From Hyposmocoma kahamanoa (Eukaryota > Arthropoda > Insecta > Lepidoptera > Cosmopterigidae): a DNA stretch of 64,000 nt. This document shows positions 10,691 to 22,609 of this stretch, in pieces. How positions within the stretch are numbered: position 1 is the first letter of the stretch; each line of letters starts with the position of its first letter. The notes under the pieces were generated by a model, which was not told the DNA's origin, ran no database searches, and was given only the letters and a program-made list of their open reading frames with translations. The stretch covers positions 5,378,448 through 5,442,447 of the forward strand of contig NW_020656077.1 in assembly GCF_003589595.1 (NCBI RefSeq), read 5' to 3'. The translations under genes were made by a program, and so were the position numbers.

Positions 10691-10699
10691 TTTGATGTT

Positions 10700-12400
10700 T
10701 CATTGTATTTTTATTTTTAAGATTAGACAGGTTAATGTGTGCTTATATATTGCAACACCCTACGACTCAATTTACAGTGCGGCGGAATGTAATGGCACGG
10801 AAGCGTAGAAGGCGTGCGCGGTCGCTGAAATGCTGAAGCATTCTCGATCTTTCTGACGACTGCGCTTTGAGCACAATTATACTAAAGTGTTTTAGTATTC
10901 TTTTGTTTTTCATCTTTTTTGTATTTTGGTCGCGAAAGTGAGCGCTAGTGAAAAGAGTTAGTTCCGTAGAGTTCCGTTATTGAACGGAAATACAGATAGA
11001 AAAAGAAACACATTCAAACACAACATCAGAAGGTCATCAAACTACTATTAATGTGCATGGAAAAATAATAAATTTTCCTTCTACTATTATACATCTACCT
11101 CTCTTTAGTCTTTTATTATTTCCTCACATCGTTTGGGAAATATACTATACATACCTCGGCGGAAACGGGGAATGCTTGACTCGTATTAACACAATGCCTA
11201 GCTGGCGCTTATACTCGTAGTATTCCCTTAATTTCCGGCCTTTGCAATAATGTATTAAAATTTCTTTCCTGCATTAATTATGATCTATATTGTGCACCCA
11301 TGTAAGGCTACATCCGCAAAATAACAACTTTCAGGAGGTTTAAGGATTCGACGAACGATAATTGGTCGATAACTTTATTACGTTTTTATAGGAGAGTAAT
11401 ATAATTCCTCATATACAGAGAGATTTTTATAATACTAACAAAAATCCAAGGTAGATTACGAGTTACGATGACATTGCAAATCTATAGTATCACACCAATC
11501 TGACGGCATGACACTCATTTATCAAAATCCGTTTAAAAGCCTTAGGGAGTCAACAAACTTATCAACGCGGATTCGTCTTGTTACGATCGTGTTTAACTTA
11601 ATTACTTAATGCCGGTTTAATAATGCATAATAATCGGCTTAATTCTGTGTTAATAAGTGTGGTGACTCCCTTATGCCGCATAAACTTTTCTCTATGCATA
11701 AAATATATAGGTGAAACAATAACGTCTAATAAATACAACGTATCGAAGAAATTTTTTCTAAGTGTTCGATCTATGTATTAATAACTATAACAAACTATTG
11801 GAGTAATTTCACAAAAAAAAACTGAATATCAATTCAATAAAAATTTAAAGACAACGTTGCTTCAACGTTACTGTTCTTTATTACCATCAAATCACCAACA
11901 GCAATATGTTTGAACCTTTTTTTATTGTTAATGGGCAACCATTAAAGATAGATTTAGTTGTAGCCGAGGCGATTCCTGGAAATCAGCAAACAAAATGTTT
12001 ACAAGTGGGAAATAAACATAAGTTTTGACTGTGACAAATGTCCAAGGGAAGTTTCCTCCGGTTTTCACAGACGAAATCTAAGTTAAAGCATAAAAGCTGA
12101 ATAAGATGAAACAAGTACCTAACAGAGTAAGATCTGATACAGGGTGAATTTATGAGCATTCAGAAAATAAAATATGTATGGTATATACAAATTTTATTTC
12201 CATGAAAAGTATAATGTACACAAGGTTAACAAAGTAACTTACTTGATGTGTATTGTAATACATTTCATAATTTGATTTAAATAACGATATCAATTACGTT
12301 TCTGTCATTAATCGCTTTCGTTCACATTTTTCTTTCTCCATAAAAATTTTCAAGAGACGTGAGTTATTGTTAAAATTTAAACGATAATGGTTTTAGCCAG
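10700..12400. other. Non-coding DNA with a SINE-C tail remnant
   Basis: No gene recognised. At 11765-11855 is a SINE-C tail (TTCGATCTATGTATTAATAA, then ATAACAAACTATTGGAGT and AATATCAATTCAATAAAAAT). The remainder is unremarkable. Confidence 0.4.
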
Positions 12401-12404
12401 GAAA

Positions 12405-12665
12405 GTAAAGTAGCGGTATGCTTAGGAATACCGAGACATCAGACATTGGAATGCCTCGGCAGGCTTCCAAAGATTATTCATCCAAAATCTTCTCCATCTT
12501 GTAATAAAGTTTTTAAATATACAATTGGTAATAAACGATCTTGCAACGTAACGTCCAATCTGAAGAGAGACGAGACGCGAGCACACTGTCGCGACGATAT
12601 GCTTCGGCATGCCTGAGGATACCGCGGCATAATTGCCTTTAGTATGCCTTGGCATACCGTAACGC
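12405..12665. repeat. Cluster of short imperfect palindromes (ATGCYTYGGCAT-like)
   Basis: Related motifs recur: GTATGCTTAGGAATACCG, GAATGCCTCGGCAGGC, ATATGCTTCGGCATGCC, GAGGATACCGCGGCAT and TATGCCTTGGCATACCG. Each is a near-palindrome around CYTYGG. They may be eroded ends of a nested MITE or a repeated binding site. The 87-codon ORF across it is probably accidental. Confidence 0.45.
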
Positions 12666-13050
12666 CAATTGGCGCCGAGCCTCAATGTTTGTTTTTGTCT
12701 TACATTATCCGCCTCTCACATACCTAACGTGCGACTACCTATTCGAGAACAATTGATAAAAAGTCGAACGGCATCAATAGGCCTAAGAAAGAATTTTTAA
12801 ATAAATGTAAGTATGTTTCTACTATTTCTTGCATTGTTCAGAGTGGTATATTAGGTAACTCTCATACGATTTCCACTAAAAATAATAATTCTTAAAATGA
12901 TAAGGGGATAGGTGGGACTCCGGTCTGCTTGCTAGGTTCTCCGAACTACACGTCCCGGGAGTTCGGTGAGCTAAGCAGATATCATGTAGTCATTTCATTC
13001 GTTCATTCATTTTATTTTCTTTACTTTTATTCTGTAACTTTTGACAAACA

Positions 13051-13051
<1 letters not shown>

Positions 13052-13082
<31 letters not shown>

Positions 13083-13283
13083 GCACACACTCAACATAGC
13101 CCCGCACTAGGGAAACCCTGTGTCGCGGGTGCCATGGACACACACATAGACAACCACAAATTACACCCAAACTCCCGAGAGAAATAAATGTAGGCCATAC
13201 AAATATTTCTCCCGGCCCGGGAATCGAACCTGGGGCCTCTGCGTGGCAGTCCGGCATGGTAACCGTTCGGCCACGGAGGCAGT
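13052..13283 (-). mobile_element. tRNA-derived SINE-A, copy 5
   Basis: Near full-length reverse copy with a long (TAA)n tail (13052-13080). The complete head ends GGAGGCAGT, the B box is GGTTCGATTCC and the A-box region is TGGCCGAACGG. Confidence 0.9.
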
Positions 13284-13299
13284 TCAGTAGAGTAGATAG

Positions 13300-14120
13300 T
13301 TTGTAAGTGTACTAACAAATTGGACTGTAAATTGTCAGCAATATTTTTTTTTAATAGTATATTGACAACCTCAGTGGTGTAACAGGTTTTTTATATAAGA
13401 AAATAAGTGCGCATTTAGCGCATCTTCTTTTTTTTCTTTTTTTCTTTTCTTTTTTTTTCTTCTTCCATCTCACCTTATGGAAAACGACGATGAGGTCGAT
13501 AAAATCCGGTTTCGGTTTTGGTCTCGGAATTAATTTTGAAAACAGACTTTTCTAAACTGGTTCCTGTTTGGGTGTCGCTGTCGTTGTCACATTCTTTAAA
13601 AAAAATATATCGTCAAAGTCTCCAGATCTTATAATTATGAAAACACCCCTATACATGATGATCTAAGTAATCAGTGAAATTAATTGGTCCCCTTAAATTC
13701 CGTATCATGTCGAGACGACGGTGAAACAAAAGTTGATCTTCAAAAATATCACCATGTATGTACGAGTACATTGCGAGAATGTTGTTCCCGTGTCGGTGTC
13801 CCGTAAATCACTTTAATACACGAATATCCGTTAATGGTTTGTCCTGTTTATGTCAATGTTCATTATGCTTTTCTAAATAAGGGAATATTCTGATTTACAT
13901 TCCATAGACTCATACAGACTTTGGTACATTTTTTTACGATAAAATAAGAACACATTTGATCTCCATCTCACCTGAAGGAAAGTGACGATGAGGTTAGGAA
14001 AAGGCCCAAGTTATAGCGTACAGAGAATAAATCTGCAGGTAAGGAATTCCTCTCCATAGCCGTTCGCTACATAAATGTGGAAGCGTAAGGCTAAGAACTC
14101 ACGTAGCGATTTTTACTCGA
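13300..14120. other. Non-coding DNA with a pyrimidine tract
   Basis: Contains a T/C-rich tract at about 13425-13470. Two similar phrases, CATCTCACCTTATGGAAAAC-GACGATGAGGT near 13467 and CATCTCACCTGAAGGAAAGT-GACGATGAGGT near 13966, suggest two copies of a short repeat. No gene seen. Confidence 0.4.
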
Positions 14121-14125
14121 GCCCG

Positions 14126-14432
14126 ATTTTTTTTTCATAATACCAAGTGACGGGACGAAAAAGTCGTGCGCCTGGTGGTAAGCGACATGCCTATCCATAA
14201 CAGTTGCAGTGCCACTCAGAGTTTTAAATCGAAAAGATCTTATGGGCACTACCACTACGCCCGTCACCCTGAGACGTAAGTTAACAACTCCCATTCGCCT
14301 GTAATTTCACTACCACCCTTACCCTTCTAAACCGGAACAGAGTAATGCTCACATTACTGCCTCGCGGCAGTGATAGGTAAGGTAGCAGCGCTTCCTTGGA
14401 CGAACTCTTTCACAAGGAGCTCTGCTGCTACT
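14126..14432 (-). mobile_element. Repeat B, full-length reverse copy
   Basis: Starts with the reverse complement of the A-rich 3' end (TTTTTTTTTCATAATACCAA) and runs through the whole unit to the 5' end motif (GGAGCTCTGCTGCTACT). About 305 bp, so it is a useful reference copy for the family. Confidence 0.8.
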
Positions 14433-14459
14433 AGAATGTAGATATGTAAGTAAAATTTA

Positions 14460-14935
14460 GTAGCACATTTCACGACACGTTTTACGCCCGTGCAGGGAAC
14501 GGTTGCTTGTGGTGGCCACGGCGTTGCAGGGTAATAATGGCGTCGTTCAAGACGTCGCTCATTTGGCCGCCGTCGTCACGTCACATCTGCAAATTGGTTC
14601 GCCGGCGATGATCTCGATCGATCGTAAATAACCGCGAGACTTGCGATCATCTCCTGGCGAGGTTGCAGTCCGTTCTGCTACCGCGGCGGCTCCGTGACCG
14701 CACAAACCTGCGGTGTCGTGATTGTTGAAATAGATCAGCTATCCCACAGCCGCAATGGGCGTGAGTGAAAACCGCTCCATGAATTCTTAGCTTAACGCTT
14801 CGTGCGAATCTTTGGAATAACACATCCATGGAAAGCCAGACTACGTCTGATCCCCCGACGATGGAAAGTGGGAGGCGCAATTAAATCATGCAATTCTATC
14901 GCACACTCTCCGTGATATACTCTGTAGAATACCGG
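14460..14935. other. GC-rich single-copy-looking block, unexplained
   Basis: Much richer in G and C than its neighbours (for example GCCGCCGTCGTCACGTCACA and TACCGCGGCGGCTCCGTGAC), and I see no second copy in the window. The longest ORF is 77 codons (14647-14880, minus) without domains. It could be a regulatory element or an untranslated or partial exon of a gene whose remainder is elsewhere; nothing decides this. Confidence 0.3.
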
Positions 14936-15444
14936 TAAGTAACCGGTAGGCAACTTTACATAGTTTTGCAATCACCAGAGATCGGAACAGGCAGAGGATG
15001 TTTACCTAAACTTCTAAGAAAAATTATATATGGAAGATGGGCTACTAGCCCCCTCTGAAATTCCTGATTTGCTGTATTGTATTTTATCCCACTTTTTTCA
15101 TGTGCAACTTGCAATCACTTTTCTACGGTGATGTACACTTATCAAAAATATTTAAGGATCATGCACATTTTTACCAATTACTGAAAATTTGGTTTTCGAA
15201 TTCTTTTTTTTTATCATTAATAGTTTATTTTTGTCAATTTTGTAATTTAAAAAAAATTGTAAACTTGTATCGATATATGTATTTAATTTTAACAAAAAAG
15301 AGAACATAATATAGTGACGTAAGTTAAATGTAAATAAGAATTATACATAAAGTTGTGCCGTTGTGACGATCTTTTCTGGAGACATATATCCAGAGTGCTT
15401 TCGGATAAAATGACGACGACGTTACATAAAGTAACGATTAAAAT

Positions 15445-15730
15445 CATTGACTTACAATTATATGGACGTCGGGTCCGCGCTAAAAAGTGTCCGAACTTAT
15501 AGGGCGTTAAAATCGTATACAGAGCGTCATTCACGCTTTAGTCTTCGTTTGTTCGACTGACAGCGAAGCAAGCAAAATTAGACAGTGCTGCGATGACATT
15601 ACAATTTAAATTCAACGTTTTAGCTTTTTCATATTCCTTTACATGTCACTACGTTTAAATAGGTTGACTTGGGACATTTTTTTCGTGGTTTTTGTATTAG
15701 ACCCGTCGTCCATTTATTTGTAAGTCAATG
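15445..15730 (+). mobile_element. hAT-type MITE, copy 2 (286 bp, clean 8-bp TSD)
   Basis: Bounded by CATTGACTTACAA and TTGTAAGTCAATG and flanked on both sides by ATTAAAAT (15437-15444 and 15731-15738). An 8-bp target duplication is typical of hAT elements. It is non-coding and near-identical to copy 1, so probably young. Best reference copy in the window. Confidence 0.9.
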
Positions 15731-15949
15731 ATTAAAATAACGTCTTTTAACATTGTCTTAGTGCAGCCTTACTCAAGTTTATTGAAAATTAAACATCTTT
15801 CTTGAGATTTTGTGACAAAGATTCAAGCAACTTTAATAAACCTTTGTAATCTAGTAGTTTATGAAATTTACAAGAACGTAAAACCAATCTCGAACCACTC
15901 AACAACCCTTAATTAAAACAAATGATAGTCGTAGGAAATGAAACTATTT

Positions 15950-16085
15950 TTCCGGATTTGAATCGCGTATATTTGTTTTTTCAAACAAACCGACGTTTCG
16001 GGCCCTTTACAGGTCCAATGGTCACGGTCCCAAACGAAACGTCGGTTTGTTTGAAAAAACAAATATACGCGATTTAAATCCGGAA
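15950..16085. mobile_element. 51-bp inverted repeat fold-back element
   Basis: The left arm 15950-16000 (TTCCGGATTTGAATCGCGTA...CGACGTTTCG) pairs with 16035-16085 with one mismatch around a 34-nt spacer. Flanking text (TGTGTAACAATCGCGAAAAC) recurs near 18680 and, reversed, near 30965, where arm-like sequence also recurs, so this is a family. Confidence 0.75.
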
Positions 16086-16652
16086 ATATAGTCTATTTTC
16101 TATGTGTAACAATCGCGAAAACCTAAGAACTCGATAAATGATAGTTGTCTAATTTTTATCATCAAATTAGACATAAAATAAAAAAGTAAAATTACCGACC
16201 ATACATTTGGAAAAACATTGCACAATTAACTTACTTTTTTGTCTTCCAGAAATTTCCCTAAGTGTCAGAAATAAATAGCAATAGGACCAAAAATACGTAT
16301 ATAACTAAAATCTTCCATAACACTACAAGAAAATGGTAAACCTGTTTTGCCAATACAACAAGTTCTGTATTTCAATTTAAACTCGAACGAAAGTACTCTA
16401 GTTTTATTTGTTATATGGAAAACTAGAAAGTTTCAGCTTTTCCAATTAACAAATAAAATTAGAGTTATTATATTAGTATCTTTTTCTTTAAAAAAAAAAT
16501 ACTTGTAATACTTTCCAAATGCACGTTAGACGTGTTACCTTTCCAGCGTGAATTTGCTTTTGGGCTAATGAAAAAAAGAGCTTCCTCCATGGAACTATAT
16601 TCTGTTGCTAAAGATTGAATGTAATGCTGTTTTACAATACATATAATAATTT

Positions 16653-16954
16653 AAGTAATAGTAGAGCTCCTTATGAAAGGGTTCGCCCTGAGAAGTACTG
16701 ACACCTTACCTATTTCTGCCGCCAGGCAGTAATGTTCAACATTACTGTGTTACGGTTTTGAAGGGTAAAGGTGCTGGTGAAATTACAGGAACATGGGACT
16801 TGTCGACTTATGTCTCAGGGTGACGGGAGCAGTGGCAGCGCCCCTCAGATCTTTGCGATTTAAAGTACTGAGTGACACTGCAACTGTTATGGGCAGGCTT
16901 GTAGCTTACCATCAGGCGCACGACTTGCTCGTCCCGTCACTTGATATTTAAAAT
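16653..16954 (+). mobile_element. Repeat B, full-length copy
   Basis: Runs from AGTAATAGTAGAGCTCC to CACTTGATATTTAAA. It is followed by an (AT)n microsatellite at 16953-16975 that replaces the normal A tail. Confidence 0.8.
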
Positions 16955-17009
16955 ATATATATATATATATATTGTTTGTTTTCACTTCTTCTTCTTGTCG
17001 TATTAATGG

Positions 17010-17140
17010 CATTGACTTACAACCCAGAACTATGGAACATGTTTGGTATCGTGGTGGAAGGATTCGCCAATGGGCGTAGGGTTCACGCTGATTGTTTGTT
17101 GCCCAGAGCGCACCAGACGTACCTACATGGAATATAAATA
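17010..17140 (+). repeat. Dispersed repeat E, partial copy
   Basis: GGATTCGCCAATGGGCGTAG through GCACCAGACGTAC is closely similar to the reverse complement of 48835-48905, so at least two copies exist. It begins with CATTGACTTACAA, identical to the hAT MITE terminus, but the following bases differ. No right end was identified. Confidence 0.45.
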
Positions 17141-17437
17141 TCACATCTTACTGACAGGCTCTATTCGTGCACCTCGAGATTTTTCCTAAATAGATTTTAA
17201 GGAGATGCGACAGTCCATACATTTATAAACGTATTTTTAAAATTGGCTACCTTTTCGTAATAACCAAAACCTCTTCTACAGGAAATGGAACCATTTTTTT
17301 CGAATTTAAGTCGCGTTTATTTATTTTTTCAAATAAAGCAAACTATATATGTGCGCGAGCAGTTACTTTTTGACGGATTTTATGGTTTTTATTCCTTTTA
17401 AATTTTATCCTTTTTGACGTTTATAATTCAGTTCATC

Positions 17438-17466
17438 AAATCAAATCAAATCAAATCAAATCAAAA
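17438..17466 (-). repeat. (TCAAA)n microsatellite, LINE 3' tail
   Basis: Five tandem TCAAA units. On the minus strand this reads AATAAAGATAATTTTGATTTG..., the tandem-repeat 3' terminus of the LINE whose ORF ends at 17525. The same tail type (TTTTGAT)n closes the fragment at 29570-30268. Confidence 0.8.
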
Positions 17467-17524
17467 TTATCTTTATTTCGTAGGTAAACAAATTACACTT
17501 GAAATCGTCACATTTAACATATTT

Positions 17525-18550
17525 TTACAGCCATACCGCCTTATCGTTTAAGTAATCAGTAACAGCGTAATATCCTCCCTTAAGTAAGGTAGTCTTTACA
17601 TGTTTTTTAAACTTATCAAAAGATAGATCTAAAACAGCTTTTGGAATCTTATTATAATACTGAATTCCTTGCCCCACAAAAGAACGCATGACCCTTTGAA
17701 GTCTAAATTTCGGTAACACGAGTTTCCATTTATGTCGAGTATTAAAATTATGTATGTCACTTCGTTTATTATATAATTCATTATTAAGTCGTATAAAAAG
17801 TATACAATTGTAAATAAATTGTGATGCAGTGGTCAATATACCAATTTCTTTAAAAATCTCCTTAAGTGAGGTACGTGAACTTAATTTATAGATTGCTCTA
17901 ATAGCACGCTTCTGCAAAATAAAAATTGTATCAATATTGGACGCTGCGCCCCACAACAAAATCCCGTATGACATTATATTATGAAAGTAACTGAAATACA
18001 CGGTTCTGGCTGTCTCGATGTCAGTAAGTTGTCTCACTTTTCGCACAGCATAAGCAGCAGAACTAAGCTTACCGGCCAATGTCGAAATGTGTGGATTCCA
18101 TTGCAGTTTTGAATCCAACTTTATTCCCAAAAAGATGGTGGTGTCCTCCAAATATAATTGTTCATTATTATTTGTAATGTCAGTTGTTACATTCATTACA
18201 TTAGGTAACGTAAACATGACACATTTCGTTTTCTTGGAATTGAGCTTCAGATTGTTTACGGTAAACCAATTCTGAACCTCCGAGAGAGCACTATTTACAT
18301 CGTCATAATTAGATTTATTTCTATCAATATTAAATATTAAGGAAGTATCATCTGCAAATAGCACAATCTCACAGAGATCCTGTACAAAATAAGGAAGATC
18401 GTTGATATAAATTAAAAACAAGAAAGGTCCTAAAATAGAGCCTTGCGGGACCCCCATTCCTACGTGAGATCCAGACGACTTCACCCCATTTACATCAACT
18501 GTTTGAATTCTAGCACTCAGATACGAAAATTCAATTGTATGACAATACAA
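17525..18550 (-). pseudogene. Jockey-like LINE reverse transcriptase, 5'-truncated
   Basis: A 341-codon frame starting inside the RT domain. It has GVPQGSILGPFLFLIYINDL, the catalytic FADDTS box at residues about 65-70, NNLKLNSKKTKCVMF, then FLGIKLDSKLQWNPHI and YGILLWG, and a C-terminal region ending GGYYAVTDYLNDKAVWL. The order and motifs are those of the Jockey group. Related coding continues a little upstream (GDLYCHTIEFSYLS) and is then lost at about 18560-18600. No endonuclease or ORF1 is present. The uninterrupted frame suggests recent insertion. It is related to 29570-30268 (YNLGPRVSLRDKFKEI resembles IYKLSSRTSLKEIFKEI). Confidence 0.85.
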
Positions 18551-18599
18551 ATCGCCAATATACGTTCCTAAGATCCCGAAGGATTTTTAATACTTTCGC

Positions 18600-19600
18600 C
18601 CTTCTCCCTCTCTCTAAAACCACCAAGCAAACGTCTCGCCAACAATATATTTATAATATTGAAAATTTTTCATTTCCTGTGTGTAACAATCGCGAAAACC
18701 TAAGTCTCCAATTTATCTGTAGTCTATCTTGAATTCATTAAAAATTATTAATTTATCGCTTTTTCATCATATGTTTGCATTACAAAGCTCTTTATCCATG
18801 CTTTTCAAGTTTGAACATCATGTATTTAACAATAAAATGCAAAATCGTAACATGCATTTAAACTGTCACAATAAATAGCCTCATCATCAGGCAACAAGTG
18901 CAACATAGTAACATAATTAACTAATTAACAGAAAGAGCTTCGTCGGCAACCAACACACATGACATTCTAAGAGAAATCTATCATAATGTATTAGTAATAA
19001 AAATTATATAAATATTAATAAAAATTGTAAATATACTCAGTTATCCACTACCATCTGATTTTAACTCATTCAACTCATCGTCTTGCTTAGTACTTACTAC
19101 CCGCTTAGCTTAGCCGTCAGTAGATCAGTGTTGTGAGTCTACTTGACCCGCAGTAAGAATACCATTCCAATACACATGCAATAAGTGCAAAAAAGACGAT
19201 CCCAGATTAAAAAAACGCACAACGTGGCTCATGCCAATAAGAAATATTCACAAATCTGTACACCTTATATTCACACCGTTCGTAATTTTGGCGTAAAATT
19301 TTAATAAGCCCGTGATTACGCTCGACACGACAGTATATCGTATCGTTCTGTTCCCTGAGGACACGAGATAACCCTTTGATCCGCATAATTTGTAACACAA
19401 ATTACACCGCTGGAACAACAATAAAATGCTTTTGAGACGAGGTAAAATTAAAAAAATTTCAACCAACGCGACATGATTATGTTTTTTCTCTGAATGACGA
19501 AAGTACTCGTACGGTGTACGTATTTGACAACTTTTAGATTCAAGAAGGACGTGAAAGAGAGGTGAGAGTCGTTTAAAGATCGAGCTTCGCAAGCATACCT
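18600..19600. other. Non-coding DNA
   Basis: Contains a fragment (TGTGTAACAATCGCGAAAAC near 18680) of the fold-back family seen at 15950. The ORFs at 19207-19592 show no recognisable domains. Nothing else seen. Confidence 0.4.
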
Positions 19601-22590
19601 TCTCCGATTCGTTTGAAAAGGAAATTATTTTCTGACACGTGATTTCTTTTAACCTTGTACATCTTCATTTGAAGTATAAGGTGTTCAATAAGATGTTCTT
19701 GGTTGGCCGCACTTTGGTTGTAAAAAATCGACTAACATGCAGCAACTCTAAGTACTAAACAACTTTCCCTATAGAACCTTGCGGATAGCGACCAACACGC
19801 GTACGGACCAATTAAATATGAATCCACAACGTTCCCGATTCATAGTATAAAATGGAAAGACCTAGAATGCTTCTTTAGTCATAGAAAATCAATCATTCCA
19901 GAATTTACTTTAAGCTTTCATGGGTACGGCTTAACTAACCTTCCTGAATCCTAGTTACGCCCATTATCTGCTTAGTATAAAACCCGTCCGGGTGTTGGAA
20001 CCAATCAGATTTCATCAGATTGTTTGTTAACGCAATAAAGTCTAAGTGCTACTTTTGAAGTGGCCAACTACTAGCTGAAGATCTCTTCACGTGTTAGACT
20101 TCATTTGGAAAGCGTCAAATTACCTTCAAAACCACCAATAAGGAGTGTACGGCCAGAGTGCCCACTCAAATCAAGCTTCCGACAGGGCGAGGTGTTCTGC
20201 GTTGATGTTAAACTGGTGCATATGCGTAGTGGTGTCCTGAGTGCCGACCAAGCGGCGCGGGGGCGGCAGCGGACTTGTTTGTGTTTTTTACAGCAGTGAT
20301 ACAAGCGGGAGCATGATGTCCATCGAAGACATAATTGTCGAAACGCAAAGTAAAACTTGTTTTGACATTGCATCGACCCTTCGTGTAGTTGTAGGTATGC
20401 GTTTTAACTTTCTGACTCAACTTTCATGTCAAAATTCTATAGAACTATTCCGACCTTTGCTAATTCTGTAATTATACATATAACTCTATCTGTATAGAGT
20501 AATACCCTAAGATAAGTTTTGTTACCGCTGGTGTAATCACTACCGGAAACTGAAACAACAGTACGGACACACGCCTTTTAGTTCACCATTATCAACCTAT
20601 CAACTAGATCATGTTAAATGTGTACTGGAAAGCAACGGCTACAATTGGAGGTAGTGTAATCGTGTCGTGAGTGCATCTGCTCGTCCTCAGCCGGCGCTAA
20701 AATTTCAAATTAAATTTCGCACATAAATGCCGAATTCTCAGAGATGTGAGCCCGGATTTTCATACCAAAAAAGATAGTTTAAACCAGCTACCAGCACTTG
20801 TCTACTCCCTTTAGAAAGAGCGACATTATTTTGAAACAAAAACCCGAACCGCAAACTATTGTTACGGTTGGGAAACCCAAAGGAAGAAAAGAAAATCACT
20901 CTAACAACTTGATACCGAGATTCCTCGATCAGCTTTGTTTGATGTTTGCCTTTAGAATTTCAAGACGGAAATTTTGTGTCTAGGAACAGGGAAAATAAGT
21001 TACTAAAGTTTTAGCTATCTGATACAACCAAGAGCACACTTTGCACTTTACACAGTTCTTATTGCGAGCGGCGTAAAGGTGATTTTAAATCTTAAGCGTG
21101 AATACTTGAACGTACAACGCCCGTGTTTATTTGCATCGATGCAAACGCGCGACTGCATCGTCATAGACGTTTATGTTGAATCATTAAAAACGTACATCGC
21201 GCATTTGCATTGGGATTGCATCGTGTTTGCATCGCGATTGTATTTGGTTAATTCCGCATAACAGTGAAAGTGTTAAATCAATCACTATGGAAAAACATAT
21301 AATTAAATTGAAGATATACATAACAGACACAAACACAAACTTATCTCGAAATTTCACAAGAAAACCGCTACATTTAATAGGTGTTTCACATATACCAATG
21401 ATTGTCTTTATGTCAACTGAACTAAACAGAACACGTATAGTATACGATATACATTTTCAAATGGTTTTAATTTCGTTTGTAAAAAAATAAATTCGGAAAT
21501 AAAATCAGTCCCTGCTGCTTGACCCAATCAAAATTAAATGTATTAGTACAGGGAAAATTTGAATTCGATTCTTAAATCGCGTGTGTATGTAAAGGTAGAT
21601 AATTCATGACTGCATCGCGACTGAGTCGCTGCAAACGCGCTGCTAAAAATCGTCGTGTTTAACCGCTCAAAGTTGAAACTATTACCATAGTATTGAACGG
21701 GTTGTAACCCTAAATAGCTGTGAACAGGTTCACGGCAATGAAACGGTACACTTCCGGTCCACAAAATTTATTAAAGAAGTAAAGTTAAAAGAAAGGGCTG
21801 TAACAATAAAAAGGTAAATGTAAGGTACAATAGTATAAAACACTCCCTACACTTTATGCTTAAGGCACTTACCCCTAAATGGGCCGAGTAACTGAATTAC
21901 AGATATAGGTACATGAAGGCTGTAGACTTATAAATTATTACACATGATTTAGCTTAATAATGATTATAAACGTAGTAAAGAACCAAAATTAGCGATTATT
22001 CGCGATGGAATTTGAAACAGCTCCGACTGTTGTGGCGGTCGAGCAGGGACTGACCATGGTACGAAAACAAAATAAGAAAGTAATGGAAGATGGAACAATT
22101 CAAATTTAAATACATGTAAAATAAAAAATGATAGGATACAAGCGGAAAGAGGCGATACAAAGAGGTGGGATGACAGCGTAAGGAGGTCACACCGTCACAG
22201 TATAATCATACAAGTAGAGCAAATTTCAACTGTTCGAGCCGTAAATGCCTTCACTTCACTGGATGGTGTTACTATATTTTTATTGTTATGCTATGATTGA
22301 AATGTTGGCTCGGTGTTCAAAAGATAACATCAAATACTAAATGTATTTATTTTTCTTTTTGTAGTAGGTAGTTCGAATGAGAGTGCCTCAAATTCAGAAT
22401 TGTTCAGCATTTCATTTCTATTTCATAATCATACTCCATAACCAATATCATAACTATGTTAATAAGTAAGTATATACTTAATGCGTTTTACAAAGGTTAT
22501 TTAAATGCAGCATGAGCATAATGTGATGACCTTAATTCTTTCAAATTATGTTTACAACCTGTAGTGTGCAACTAAAATAATAAAGTATCA
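19600..22590. other. Apparently low-repeat DNA, no recognised gene
   Basis: Holds none of the repeat families listed here. A mildly GC-richer patch at 20100-20290 carries overlapping short ORFs on both strands without domains; it might be a non-coding exon or regulatory sequence. At 21130-21245 TTGCATCG-like words recur. No gene can be supported. Confidence 0.35.
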
Positions 22591-22609
22591 ACCCTAGCTA
22601 TGTTTCAAT

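Noticed and set aside
10134..13318. Minus-strand ORFs with ...CVCPWH..., YYYYY ends at several SINE sites
   Set aside because: Translations of SINE-A and its TAA tail; repeated at every reverse copy.
20101..20471. Overlapping ORFs on both strands around a GC-richer patch
   Set aside because: No motif or splice pattern supports coding; retained only as possible non-coding or regulatory sequence.
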